64,000 nt of DNA from Cephalotus follicularis (GCA_001972305.1 BDDD01005788.1:1-64000), one strand, 5' to 3'; positions 9,172-20,599 are shown, counted from the first letter of the stretch. Notes: generated by a model not told the origin, from the letters alone. A program made the numbers and translations.

Positions 9172-12071
9172 TGTGACATCCGTGTCCTTGTACGGTATGT
9201 GTCTGTGAGCCTACGTGGCTTCAGTCTGTCTGTCGGTCTGTTAATCTGTTTTCTGGCATTCATGATATGCATCATGGCATTATTTAAATTTTTATAATTT
9301 TATTCTGATGGTTTTCTGCATAAGAAATTAATTTGTCTTTCCGTAAATTAAACAATAGTTTACTGAAACTGCTGTTGATTTCAGAAAATAGGCCAAGTGG
9401 TATGTCCTAAATATTCGATTTTTGTCCGTATCGGTTTAATTCTAGACAAATCGGTCCGTTTTGAGTTATATATATGGAAAATGCAAATTTTTTTTGGCAT
9501 TTTTTTTGGACTTTCTCTCTCTCCCCCCCGGTTTCTCTCTCCTCTCTCCCGTCTCTCTCTGCCGATGTCTTCTGCCGCCCGCGTCAGTACCGATCTGACG
9601 CCGGCAAAGGTACCAACGTGACTGCCTCAACGTCCTGAGCACACCGCACCCCTCCCCCGCTCCGGTAACCTCGCCGTTTGCGCCCGGCAAGCACTTCTCT
9701 CTCCGCCATTGTTTCCCATCGTTTCTCCATCTCCAGTGGTCGTCACTACAAGGCGAGCCCAGATTTGGACTCCTGGCATCCCGGCCGTTCGAACCGTACC
9801 TGCCCAGACCCGTGACGATGTCGGCAGCGCTGATCGTCGGCGAAGGCAGCCGTGATCAACGCGGCCGTTCCGGCCAGATGCGGCGGCGCCAGACCCAACG
9901 CGCCTCAGATCCGTGATCCCCGGCTTCCAGCGCTCCAGATACGACCTCTGCGGCTGACCGGCGACGCCCATGGCTGTCACGCGCCGGTCAGCGACAGCGC
10001 ATGGGCCCACGCACCGGCGACCCTCCAGCGATAAATTTCGGACAGTTTTCCGACTCCGTTCTCTGCGGTGATGTGATCCGTTCCAGTTCCGCTGCGGGAT
10101 TCTGACTCTGTGCTTCGTTCCATCGGCTTTCGGTAAATTCTGAACTCTGTTCTGTTAGTTCTGTTTTCCGCTGTTTTCTGCATTTCTGTATCTGTTTTTG
10201 TTGCATATGAACTTAAATTGCTTATATGACTTGAATTGGATAACCTGGATGACCACTTGGACTTACTTTAATGTTTTCAAATGGATGTTTAGATTGAAGG
10301 TTTAAAAGATGTTTTTGATAATCAAACTTCTGTTTCTGTCGACCGGATAGGTCGTTATGGTTTTCTGACATCTGCACGCATTTCATTGCATAACGCATTG
10401 CACGGTTTTGTGCATGCTTAGGTTATGATAATCTGTTGTCTGTCTGAATTCTGATGGTCTGTCTATCTGTCTGTCTGTTGGCAGGGGATCCTGCCTTTGA
10501 GGTCGGTCATGGAGGTGACCAGTCGAGGGACTCGTTCGTCTGTACTGTGAGTGGAACGCCTTTCTTAAACCTTTTTACTATGAGGTTTTCTTTAATGGTT
10601 TGAATGTTTGAACATTTTACTTATTAATTTCTGTATCTTAATGAATCTGAATCTGTTTCTGTTCTGAAAATATGTTTAAGTTTTAATGTCTGAAGCTTTC
10701 ATTTACTGTTTTCAAATGCTCGCACGGTTATAGTCATACTATGATACTATTTTCTGCTATATCTGTATATGATAAGGAAAATGATTTCCTCTATCTGTTT
10801 TAAATCTGTTTTGATGACTCGGATGAGTCTCTGTGTCTGTATAGAGATGCTTAAAATCTGTTTTGAGGATTCTGTATTCTCAAATTCTGAATTCTGAAAT
10901 TCTGTTTTCTGAAATCTGTTAAATATGTTTAGATGCATGGTGATCTCGGTATTGTATATATATATATCTGATGCCCATGAGAGGCACTGTCTGCACGTGT
11001 ATGACCTTCTGTTCTGATGCTTTGATACGACGGTATCATTGCCACTATTTCTGCTGGACGTTCGGCCTTACGGGGCCCAGGCGTCAACCTTACTTAGTAG
11101 ACCCATGACATCTTTATGTATTTAGTCTGTTTAAACTGTTTTAATTACTACATATATCTGAATTCTGAAGAATTAAATCTGTTTTGGGAAAATAATTTGA
11201 TTTTCTGCTGATTCTGTAAGAAATCATTTTATAATCTGTTTATAATTTGGATTTTTGTAGTTTATACTATTTCTGATTTTCATTCTGTTTCTGGAATTCA
11301 GTTTAAGGTTTATTTTTACTTTTGTATGAAACATTTCTGTAAAGATATTTATATACGAGCAAAACTCAGCGGAGTCTTTTTGTTCCATCTCACTAGTCCT
11401 GTGGACTAACCTTCTCCTCTGTTTTCTGTTTTTAATTCTGACAGGTTAGTCTGTTGCGCTCTGTCAGCTGGAGTCTGTCTGTCTGCTGAGGTGAGACCAC
11501 ATAAAGGGCATGCTACCAGAGTCAACATATGCATATCATCATTGCATAATTGTTTTAAATTCTGCATTACTTATATGTTTATATAACTGTTCTGTTTTCA
11601 TTTAAAAAGGTCTGAGCCCTATTCAGATTTTAAGTTTTGATAATATGGTTGAGGCAGAGCCCAACCCGTTTCTTGTTTTCTGCTTTTAAATTATGATCTG
11701 CTGAGGGCTGAGCCCATTTTATAAACTGTTTCCTCCTTCGGGAGTGTGATCTGTTGAGGGCTGAGCCCATATTACAACTATTTCCTCCTTCGGGAGTGTG
11801 ATTTTTATAAAACTGTGTTTTTCTTTACAGGGGGCATAGTCCTATAAACGAATACTACATGCCCGATTTTCGTAAACTTTTAAGAGTTAGAATTATTTTC
11901 AAGTTTTTCAAGAAACTTTTCTGTTTTCTTTCTGTTTTAAAGAACTTTCTGTTTTAAAATGCTTTTTTCTGAATCTCTGTTCTGCTGAACCTACAATGTG
12001 AGTCTCTGATGTGAGGCTTGGCCTCGTAGCAGGCGTGACGGATTCTAGCGGGGCTGGGTCCGGGTGTGACA
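9172..12071 (+). mobile_element. Solo LTR (2900 bp), plus orientation, nested
   Basis: TG...CA ends (TGTGACATCCGTGTC... ...GGGTGTGACA) flanked by AAAAA at 9167-9171 and 12072-12076. Removing it restores the outer LTR across the site: the outer reading then matches the inner LTR's own interior near 10565-10575. It contains a CT-rich stretch (9515-9560), a G/C-rich core (about 9580-10090) and long T-rich arms with many CTGT motifs. ORFs such as 9627-10010 overlap in several frames and match nothing I recognise. Confidence 0.82.
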
Positions 12072-13075
12072 AAAAAGGTTAAAGAAAGCGTCTCACTCAC
12101 TATACAGACGAGCGAGTCCCTAGACTGGTCACCTCCATGGCCGACCTCAAAGGCAGGATCCTCTACCAACAGACAGACAGCAGACTATCAGACTCAAACA
12201 CGTACTAAGACGTGAAATGCTTTATACGATGAAATGCATGCAGATGTCAGAAAACTAAAACCGACCTATATGGTAAACAGCGGCAGAAATCTACTAGTTA
12301 AAAACATTGTTTAAACCTTTTTATTAAACTCTTTCGAAAACATTAAAGTTAGTCCAAGTGGTTGTCTAGGTTATCCAATTTTGAGTCATATAAGCAATTC
12401 AAGTTCATAATATCTCATAAACAAATACATAATTACTGAATTCAATGGAAAACAGAACTAACGAAGCAGAGTTCAAAGTTTACCGAAAACGAACCGAACG
12501 GAGCACAGAGCCAGACTCCCGCAGCGGAACTGGAACGGATCACCTCCATATGTAGAACGGAGTTGAAAAGCTGTCAGAACGGGCAGCAGAAGGCTGCCAG
12601 CGCATGGGCCCATGCGCCACCGCTGGCCGGCGAGTGGCAGCCATGTGCGGTCGTTGGTTAGCTGCAGAGAAAGCCGGGTCTGATGTGCTGGAGGACGAGG
12701 ATCACCGATCTGAGGCGCGTTGGTCACGGCGCCGCCGCATCTCGCCGGAACGGGCGCGTTGACCGCGCTGCCTTCGCCGCCGATCTGCGATGCCGGCATC
12801 GTCACTTGTCGGGGCTGGTACCATTCGACTCCCCGCGACGGCAGGATGCTGGATCTGGGTTTGCCTTACCGTGAAGATCACCGGAGACGGAGATTCGACG
12901 CAAAACAAGTGATGAGAGAAAAACGGCCACTATGCACTCACGACGCGGTTGCCAGGGCGGGGAGGGGTCCGGTGTGCTCAGGGCGTGACGACGATCACGT
13001 CGATACCTTCGTTGGCATCGGTTCGATAGTGACACCAGTGGCAGAGGGTCACAAAGAGAGAGAACGGGAGAGAGG

Positions 13076-13078
<3 letters not shown>

Positions 13079-13121
<43 letters not shown>
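13079..13121. repeat. (GA)n microsatellite
   Basis: About 21 uninterrupted GA units in the outer solo LTR. The corresponding part of the inner LTR (9515-9560) is only an imperfect CT/C-rich stretch, so the repeat expanded in the outer copy. Confidence 0.95.
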
Positions 13122-13125
<4 letters not shown>

Positions 13126-14330
13126 AAATGGGACACAACAAATGGCATTTCACAATATATATAAATTCAACCCTAACAGACTGGGTTTTTGTCCAGAATT
13201 TAACCGATACGAACAGAAATTGGATGTTTAGGACATACCACTTGGCTTATTTTCTGAATCCAATAACCATTTCAGTAAAACATCATTTGATTTTACAGCA
13301 GAGAAAACTTATTTTTTATGCAGAAAAACTATCATAATGAAATCACATTAGTAAAAATTTTATTAATGTCGTGTCGTGATGCATATGTCATGAGAACCAG
13401 AAAAACAGACTAATAGACAGACAGACAGATAGCCATGTAGGCTCACAAACACAGACCGTACAAGGACACGGATGTCACATATTCGTCCCTCTCTCTCTCA
13501 ATTCCCACGGGAACCTCCTCTTCCAACTCTAGACGGACCCGATGACCCGGGGACATGCTCAGCCCAACTCGGCACAAGCGATCCTCAAAGACCACAGAGC
13601 TCACCTCCTCGGGCGCCAGGGTAGATAGATTCCCCAAGTTTTCCTTCTCAGTCTCGGTCAAGGTTATCCTTTGATTAAGGCGCACGGTATCCAAAGTGTC
13701 ATACCATGGACAGGGAGTGAAGCCGGGGAGATTCTTGACCATGAAATATTCCCCCCTCCATCCCTTTACAGACTTGGTATTCTCCGCCAATAGCCTGTTT
13801 TGACTCGCTTGAGACTTGAAGTAGAAGCCACGCTTGTTTGGAGAGGAATTTACAATGTGAAATTCCTTGAATAGCCCAACTGTGGCTGTCACCCCGGTCT
13901 CCAAGCACCTTACCAAGAAGCCGATGATGAACCCCCGGGACTGAGCTTGGAGCATCGACGGGTGGATTTGGTAATGCCTTAGGATGGTTATGGCAAAGTA
14001 CAACAAATGAAGCCTAAGTCCGTGCTCCAGAGCATCCAGGAACACTACAAAGTAACCGGGCTTGCTCTCCGTGACCACCTTGGGGTCATTGGGAATCTCA
14101 TACTCTAGACTGTTGGGGAAGGAGTATTCCTTGACTAGCTCCCCCACCTTCCTCGGGCATAGTTTGCTCTGGTCAAAATTGGTCCTAAAAACTTGGACCC
14201 CAGCCTCGGTTGATGCAACATTGGGAGCACCTGCAGTGTTGGCCTCCATCTCCACCTCGGTATCAAGGGGACGCTCACCTATGGTAACCCCGGCCGATGC
14301 CCTGGTTACCTCCTCGGGATTCCTAATAAA

Positions 14331-14357
14331 CCTCTTGGTTTGTTTAGTTCTAGCCAT
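14331..14357 (-). other. Histone H3-like N-terminus codons, element 1
   Basis: These nine codons read MARTKQTKR. The ATG has G at -3 and G at +4, a favourable plant start context. In-frame upstream codons, including an ATG at 14414, encode sequence not shared with elements 2 and 3, so this ATG is preferred. Confidence 0.8.
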
Positions 14358-14575
14358 TGCAGTTGTAGAGAGAGAGAGACAAAGATATGGTGGATGAGAA
14401 AAAATCTTCAGGAACATAAACAGAAAGGTAAGAGCGAGCAAAGAAAATCAGTTTACCTGGGATTTTTGGTGCAGAAGAAACAAAGAATAGATTGGGTTTG
14501 AAGATTGAAAAAGCGGAGAACTATCTGAGTTTTAGAGAGCAAGGAAACGTAAAGAGATTCTCACCGAGAGAGGGG

Positions 14576-14588
14576 GGAATTTAAAAAA
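14576..14588 (-). promoter_or_regulatory. TATA-like element of antisense gene, element 1
   Basis: TTTTTTAAATTCC on the minus strand aligns with TATTTAAATA in element 2 and TTTAAATA in element 3. A conserved CTTTACG lies about 25-30 bp downstream in all three, where transcription would start. Confidence 0.5.
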
Positions 14589-14911
14589 CCTTGGATTGCT
14601 CTCAGACCTTTGGATCTCTGTCAATCTTAACAGTGGAGATCGGCCTGTCAAGTCGGGCGCAGGAAACGAAGGGTTTATGCGCGGGAACCGAAAAGACAAG
14701 CGTACAATTCCACTTCGGCGCAATGATTATCATTAATTAGAGCTTTTTTTACTTTGTCACATCACATTAAATGCCGTATTTGGGCCAAGTAACCAGGTCC
14801 AACGGGAGATTTAATCCATCCCATCCTCGGACAATAAGCCCTGCTCAAAGCCACACCACAAATGGTCTTCATCCTCTGTCAAGCCCAGAAAATGAAGACC
14901 AGGGAGGCATA

Positions 14912-15419
14912 TGATATGAGAAGAATCTTACCCAAAGTCAGTGCCACGTGTCCTCAGGAGAACAGGGCAGATGTCCTCCAGAGCTAAAGACACGTTGTCG
15001 GGCATTACTATTCAAAATCTAGCAAAATGGGGCACAATAACGACCAAACGCCAAATCCGGTGGAGAATTAGGGAAATGCCTGAGATACTCGGCATTTCCT
15101 TAGGGGCTCGTTTATCATCTCTGAAAGTCATGGTAGGCAATTACAATCCAACTTCTATAAATACAAGAATCAACGACATATCTCAGGTCCGCTATTTTTA
15201 CATACACTAAAGCACCCTGTATTCATTTTCTCTGTCTTTCACTCACTTTAGCATCGGAGTGTCCCCGGGAAAAAACCCTTCTGGACTTTCGACGAGTTTG
15301 TTCTATTTGTACATGGAAAACGACCCAACATCCATTCTCGAAGCATTTATAGCGTTTCTCTCAACAAATCAAACCCTTCCACATAAGGAACTGTTGAGAA
15401 AATGTTTTTTGCATCAACA
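14912..15419 (+). repeat. 3' LTR of Tat-like element 1
   Basis: 508 bp from TGATATGAG to GCATCAACA, preceded by a purine tract. TATAAATA is at 15156-15163. Ends and interior blocks match the element 2 LTRs, though it lacks their 50-bp tandem repeat. Confidence 0.85.
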
Positions 15420-16229
15420 AATATATATGTAAAACTCAAAGTAATCTGCTGGGTTTACATTTGAGTTGATCCTAATTTTGTTATAGATCACCCTTAATGA
15501 CCCTAATTTTGTTATAGATCATCCATAATGACTCAGGTAGCAACTGGTGTTGATTGAATTTTGACTTGTTATTTGCATGATTATTGAACACATCTTCAAG
15601 CTTTTGTGTTTCCTTCGTTACTGAAAAATACTTTTCCACAACTGGAAACATAGAAAATCTGAATTAACAATTGTTTAAGTGGCAAGTTTATACAGTTGAA
15701 ACTTGATATTAACTTTTGATTGACTACTTCGTTGTATCCAATTGGTGGTCTTGTTATATATTCCATCAATATAAATTGGTGGCCTTGTTATATATTGGCT
15801 ATTTTATTGAATTCAATTTTAATTATGCTTAGTGATTTTATTTTTTTTATCATTTGCAAGGGTTGTAGAGGTCGTTAGTTGACAAAGCACATCAAATTTA
15901 TCGTTGAAAAGTACGTGTGTACTTTTTCAAATTGATTGATGACACAATACTTTATCAATTTGATTTTGAACAATTTTGATTATTGTCTAACATGTTACAA
16001 ATTGCTTTAACATTTTTTGTAATGGAATCAATGAAATTTTGGTGTTTTGATAATGTTCGATTAATGCTTTTGATGAGTACATGGCATTGAATAATATGGT
16101 GATTAATATTAAAATTTTGAAAAGGAATTGGAATAATATGGTGTTTAATATTAGAAATTTGACTAGGAGCTTCAAATTATATATTGTTTTAATTAATATA
16201 TTTAAAATTAACATATACTTACATAAATA

Positions 16230-16668
16230 TTAAATGATGGACGTAGTTGAAACCGTCTTTAATGTTACAAATAATGCTTCTAAAAAATATTAAACATGAT
16301 TGAAGGCGATTGAAATCTATCACTAAAATATGGAAACAGTTGAAAACGCCCTTAATTGACAAAAACAAATAAAATCATATTTCTGATTTAAATGGGTTTT
16401 TGAAACTGCATTGAAAATTTTAAAGTAATTGAAAGCGATTGAAATTTCCTTTAAAAAATAATTTTATTTATTTAAATTAAATCGGTTGTAAACAACCTTA
16501 ATATGATAGTTGTCTTTTATATGATATAAAGGCGACGAGTCTACTATAGCATTGATATATAAGAAGATGGTTAGGTGGTTTTCAACCATATTTATATTTT
16601 GTAGAGGTGGTTAAAACCACTATAAAATATGAAAAGCAACTACATTACATAAATTTTTTTTTTTGGTA
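16230..16668. mobile_element. Possible decayed CACTA-type transposon end
   Basis: Several 15-20 bp near-repeats of the form G-G-T-T-G-A-A-A-A-C-C occur in both orientations: GTTGAAACCGTCTTTAA, GTTGAAAACGCCCTTAA, GGTTGTAAACAACCTTAA, GGTGGTTTTCAACC and GTGGTTAAAACCAC. They are followed by a T-tract and GGTAGTA, close to the TTTTGTAGTG end of CACTA elements. Subterminal repeats of this type are a CACTA hallmark, but no second end or transposase is seen. Confidence 0.35.
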
Positions 16669-17539
16669 GTATAAGCCTAACCCATGTCACAAACCAAAAA
16701 TTATAGGTGATAAAACGGATCATTGACACAGATTTAGGTTTAACGGGTCATATTTAGATTAATATTCTTTTTAGATCCATGTTAATATGTCATAATCTAA
16801 CTCATTTATTTAAATAGGCAACCAAATATCTCTATAAATCATAAAAAACTAAAATATAGTATAATTTGGAATTCAAACTCCTAAATAAAACATAAGAGTC
16901 CAAATTAATAATAATACATAATCAAAAAAACTTCGTATAATTATAATTGACTAAACGGGTAATGGGTTTGGATCCAACAAGTTTTGTTATAATGAGTAAA
17001 AAATATTCGTGCTTAAGTGAGTTATAAATTTAAAAATCACATCCATTTATTTATCTCTGGATTTTTGGGGTTTTATGGGTAAATTTATTGTCTTCACAAA
17101 AAATTCCATAATTGAGTAACAACTAAAAGGAATTTTGATAGTAAAATAAGAGTTAATTACATTTTATTCATTCAGGTTTTGTCTTAAATACAACTCAATT
17201 CACTAGTTTGTATTAATTCAAAATAGTCATAAGTAATTTCATTTTAGTTCATTAGTTTCAATTTTTAATAAATTTAGTCCACTAATTTGAAATAAGCTAA
17301 AAATCAATCTATATTCTCTTCACCCCTCTCTCATTTCCAATTTAACCAAGGCTAAAACTATCAATAAAAGTTAATTTGGAGCACTGATTGTTGATATTTG
17401 GATGTTCATATTATTTTTTAGGGTGTTTTACCAATGACAATGTAATGATTTATAGATTGATATATTTAAAATCAAATTGATGGACAAGAATAAAATCATA
17501 AAAGCTATTTTGTATTATTACAAACAAGCACATTTGTAT

Positions 17540-17815
17540 AGATCACTGACACAAATTTTTAATTCAATAGATATTTATAGATATTGTATTGAATTGAGTA
17601 ATATTTTATTGTATATGAGTAAATTATAGAACAGTTAAATTGTGTATGTGCGAATAAAATTGTTAAAAATATTCAATTAACTTTCAAATTTATATGACTG
17701 ATCTATATTAATTAAGTAGCAACTCTAACAGTAAGATTTGAAAAATATTAATCATGAGTCACTTAATTAAAATGATTATTCACTTAAATTAAGTATTATA
17801 ACTATATAGATAGGT
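17540..17815 (+). repeat. Partial copy of AT-rich MITE family (see 45959-46296)
   Basis: Shares long diverged blocks with 46040-46300 in the same orientation: TATGAGTAAATTATA followed by a GTTAA-TT-TGTAT region, and ATTAATCATGAGTCACTTAATT followed by a cluster of CTTAA motifs. The left inverted-repeat end is missing. Confidence 0.5.
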
Positions 17816-18184
17816 TTTTTCTATTTTTTTATTAGAAAAAACAAAGCGATAAAGAGAGAGCCAAACAGGGTTTAGTGCACCCCACAAGTGTGGTGTCATT
17901 TTGATTTTCTCACTTCCACGTAAAGGCTATTCTTTAGTCTTCATATTTGGGATTCTTATCATAAACCTGCTATATATGCAGCATGTCATAATTATTTTGA
18001 AGGTCAACAACATATCATACTTTTCTTTTCAGTAATACTGTAAATAATAATTGTGATCTTATCATAAATAATACCGTAAATTTTTTTAAACATTATTAAT
18101 AATATTTTGATTTTTGATTGATAATACATAATAATAATATTTTATCACATTGTTTGTCATAAAGTCACAATTATTATTAATAAT

Positions 18185-18780
18185 TAATATGAAAAAAATT
18201 CTTTTTTTAAGCATAAGGACACGTGCCTCCTGAAAAAGACGACAGATATCATTCCAAAGCCTGGGCACGTGGCCTGGTACCATGTCAAAAAGGCAACAGA
18301 GGCCACCAAACCCATAGACGTGCACTCCACCATATCAACAAGGCAACAGAGGCCACCAAATTCATAGGCGTGCACGCCACCACATCAACAAGGGAAAAGG
18401 CCACCTAATTCGGCAGAGATCATGGGAAATGCCTCTACTCCCTAGGTATTTTCCTTAGGGGCAACCACCAACTCCTGATTGGACGCTCAACAGTTGCATT
18501 GGAGATCTATAAATACTAAATCAAACGACTTCAACAAGGTCAGCCATTTTTGCACTCTAAAGAACCTAGCTTTCTCTGTGCAATTACTAACTAGAGCGTT
18601 CGAGTATCCCCGGGAGAACAACCTCCTGGACCTTCTACCCTTGTCTTTCACTTGTGTAGGGATCATCAATCACCAAACACTCTTTCTCGGACATATTCCA
18701 GCGTTTCTATAAACAAATCAAGCCCTTACACGTGGGTAACTGTTGATGTAACTGTTGAAGGAAGGATTTCTGCATCAACA
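18185..18780 (+). repeat. 5' LTR of Tat-like element 2
   Basis: 596 bp, ending GCATCAACA before the primer site. The start reads TAATATG rather than the TGATATG of the 3' LTR (one G-to-A change). It has two copies of a 50-bp tandem unit (ggcaacagaggccaccaaac...) at about 18294-18393, where the 3' LTR has three. TATAAATA lies at 18508-18515. About 95 bp downstream, CCCGGGAG-AACAAC-CTCCTGG can form a stem-loop that recurs in related LTRs. Confidence 0.9.
18508..18515 (+). promoter_or_regulatory. TATA box of the Tat-like LTR
   Basis: TATAAATA is conserved at the same place in every LTR of the three related elements (15156, 31816, and on the minus strand 34580 and 45008). It is the likely core promoter for the sense gag-pol RNA. 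Confidence 0.75.
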
Positions 18781-18804
18781 GTTGGCCCCGTCTGTGAGAA
18801 ACGC
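18780..18804 (+). other. Primer binding site, element 2
   Basis: Directly after the LTR, GTTGGCCCCGTCTGTGAGAA corresponds to the common plant Ty3 primer site TTGGCGCCGTCTGTGGGAA with two changes. The tRNA is not assigned here. Confidence 0.7.
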
Positions 18805-18825
18805 AGCGAAAAGCCATACAGAATC

Positions 18826-20534
18826 ATGTCTCCGAGGAAGAACATCAACAACCACTCCACAACTGGTGGAAGCCAACTCGCCACTGAAAACGACCCAGCC
18901 CAAACCAGCCAAGTTGCCATCGTCGCCGAGCAGGCTCCCGTTACAGGGGAGCAGTTCAATCAGCTGATCCAAGGGGTGGAGCGCCTCTACAATTTGCTGG
19001 TCACCAGTTTGGCCAACCAACAACATGTCAGAACTGCTTCGTCAGTGGTCCAAGGAGTTTCTGGTCCAAACAGGTCAGTGGTGGAGACAAGGCACCCCCG
19101 AGGTGCCAGGCGAAACCCGCTGAGGGGAGACGGACTTCCCCCAAGGCGGTCAGGGGATAATGTTCCCCTGGGGAGGAGACCTGAGATCAATGCATCTAAG
19201 AGGGCAGAGTCCTCAACTGGCCGAATCAGCTCAACGATCCCAGAAGAGTGCGTCCTGAGCACCAGGCTATGGAAGTGGATCCCCAAGGGGAGGCCAGGGA
19301 CGCAGAGGAGGCACGAGTGCGCTCCAACGCTTCGCACAGAGCTGGAACGGTGCGGGGGAGCAAGGATGACCGCACAGCCACATTGGCTGGGGGGTCACGC
19401 ATTTCTAGCGGGGCTAGGAACATTGAGGATGTGGAGCAAGCGATGAACAGAAGGCTTGCCGAGGTGGAGAGAAGGCTCCAAGGAGCCGAGAAGCCAAGGG
19501 GGTATCTGTCAAAGGTGTGCAACCTTAGCGCCCACCCCTTCACATCCAAGATCATGACGGAGCGTCTCCATAGTGGATTTCGACTCCCCAACCTTGACAA
19601 ATATGATGGGTCTACAAACCCCATCCAACATGTGCGCACCTACATTCAAACCATGTTGGTGCACCAGGCCTCAGATGTCACACTTTGCCGAGGGTTCCCA
19701 GCAACGTTGACTGGAGCTGCCCAGTCGTGGTTCTCAACCCTGGCTCAGAAGTCAGTGAAGGATTTTGACCAGCTTACGGAGCTGTTTGTCACAAAATTAC
19801 TTAACAGCACCACGCAGATGAGGAAATCCACCCACCTGATCAATGTGGTGCAGGGGAGAGATGAGTCACTGAGGGACTACCTCACCGAGTTCAATAAGGA
19901 GTCTCTCATAGTGAAGGACCTGGAGCCATCCTTCGCCATGGCAGCATTAAATAGTGGGTTGAGGAACAATTCTTCTTTTACTTTCTCTCTTCTGAAGAGA
20001 CCCGCCATGGACATGGAAGATCTGCTGAGGAGAGCAGAAAGTTATGTCAACGTAGAGGAAGAGATGGCGGACAGGAAACAGAAAACACCCTGGTCGGGCC
20101 ATCAGAAGGAGAAATTAGAGCATTCACAAAATGGTCCTAGGAAGAAGGAAAATAGGAGGGAGAAGTCAGACCTGACAAATGACGACCTCAGACACAAGCT
20201 TGTCAGGAGGGAGGACTCGACCCAGGGAGGGGCACCAATCCCATCATACAACAACTTTGCCCCCCTCCTGGACACATGCACCAGAATACTTGCTATGGAG
20301 CAGGATAAGCTCCCCATCCAATGGCCTGAGAAGATGAAGTCCCTGGCAGAGAAGAAGGACACAGAAAAATACTGTCGATACCATCGTGACCACGGCCACG
20401 ATACCGAGGAGTGCAGGCAGTTGAAGAATCAGATTAAGGACCTAATTCAGAAGGGGCACCTGCGCAAGTATGTGGACAGAGATTCTCCCCAAGGAAGAAG
20501 GGAGAAAAGGAGAGAAGAGGCTCATCGGCAATAG
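18826..20534 (+). pseudogene. gag: Tat-like gag, one frameshift
   Basis: Translation starts at ATG 18826 (MSPRKNINNHS), 46 bp after the LTR; upstream codons in this frame belong to the LTR. The first frame runs through G-E-Q-F-N-Q-L-I-Q and L-L-V-T-S-L-A-N-Q-Q. Around 19200-19250 a 2-bp length difference from element 3 shifts the frame; the rest is open to 20534. Landmarks are the retrotransposon gag core (P-F-T-S-K-I-M, W-F-S-T-L-A, F-V-T-K-L-L-N, L-R-D-Y-L-T-E-F-N-K-E) and the C-terminal CRYHRDHGHDTEEC zinc-binding motif. The product would form the particle and bind RNA. This is the best preserved gag of the three Tat-like copies. Confidence 0.88.
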
Positions 20535-20599
20535 GAGGAGCAGTAGCAGCAACCCAGAGGTGTCATCCATACCATCTCTAGGGGGGGCACGTATGGTAG

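Larger units (their letters stand above)
7719..13478 (-). mobile_element. Solo LTR (about 2.86 kb without insert), minus orientation
   Basis: Flanked by exact 5-bp ATATT duplications (7714-7718 and 13479-13483). The body is the reverse complement of the LTR at 9172-12071, which is inserted in its middle. The right end reads GTGACATCCGTGTCC on the minus strand, the same as the start of the inner copy. No internal coding region or second LTR is present, so it arose by LTR-LTR recombination. The G/C-rich part (about 12470-12900) gives many chance ORFs. The family is undetermined; a long Ty3 chromovirus-type LTR is possible. Confidence 0.8.
5893..14357 (-). pseudogene. Antisense ORF of Tat element 1 (H3-tail-like start; three exons)
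   Basis: Exon 1 starts at ATG 14357 and runs to 13484; after removal of the solo LTR insertion it resumes at 7713 and ends at 7668. Exon 2 is about 7575-6916 and exon 3 about 6840-5893. The product begins MARTKQTKR, then carries a domain (E-H-G-L-R-L-H-L-L, H-Y-Q-I-H-P, W/G-F-I-I-G-F) resembling the plant 'putative gypsy-type transposon' family (Pfam Transposase_28-like, from memory). Exon 2 is Ala/Glu/Arg-rich; exon 3 is coiled coil, then a block containing GFYTCRNMV and PELPLDSIICGP, then an acidic tail of E-D-P repeats. Breaks: the LTR insertion, a frameshift near 7140 and a TGA at 6487. Function unknown. Splice sites join in frame (S|L-M-T-S-R at intron 1; C-F-R|A-M-V-D at intron 2). Confidence 0.75.
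5713..15419 (+). mobile_element. Tat-like Ty3/gypsy element 1, right portion only
   Basis: The segment holds the antisense gene (5893-14357, minus strand), a polypurine tract (GACCAGGGAGGCATA, ending 14911) and a 3' LTR (14912-15419). The gag-pol half lies left of the window or is lost; a Sirevirus-like element inserted at 5713, and a pair of nested solo LTRs occupies 7719-13478. Colinearity with elements 2 and 3, which have gag, protease and the same antisense gene, identifies it. The candidate duplication after the LTR is AATAT, unverifiable here. Confidence 0.82.
15420..18179. other. AT-rich spacer with decayed DNA-transposon pieces
   Basis: No convincing gene. About 15480-15540 holds a small duplication containing TAATTTTGTTATAGATCA. 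Two short copies of a phrase with TTGGTGG-C-TTGTTATATAT lie near 15742-15795. Around 16660-17000, motifs like AACGGGTCATATTTAG and AAACGGGTAATGGGTTT resemble a diverged hAT-type non-autonomous repeat, a weak call. The rest is low-complexity AT. Confidence 0.6.

Noticed and set aside
9466-10206. G/C-rich ORFs as genes
   Set aside because: Several frames overlap, no motif is recognisable, and the region is the body of a solo LTR whose second copy does not keep the frames.
12473-13337. ORFs including a 205-codon + strand frame
   Set aside because: Same LTR body; the frame runs through the (GA)n microsatellite.
14331-14357. A histone H3 gene or pseudogene
   Set aside because: Only the first seven residues plus R8 match; what follows is the gypsy-type transposon domain and coiled coil, with no histone fold.
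18652-18825. Upstream extension of gag in element 2
   Set aside because: This part lies in the LTR and primer site; the ATG at 18826 matches the gag start of element 3.
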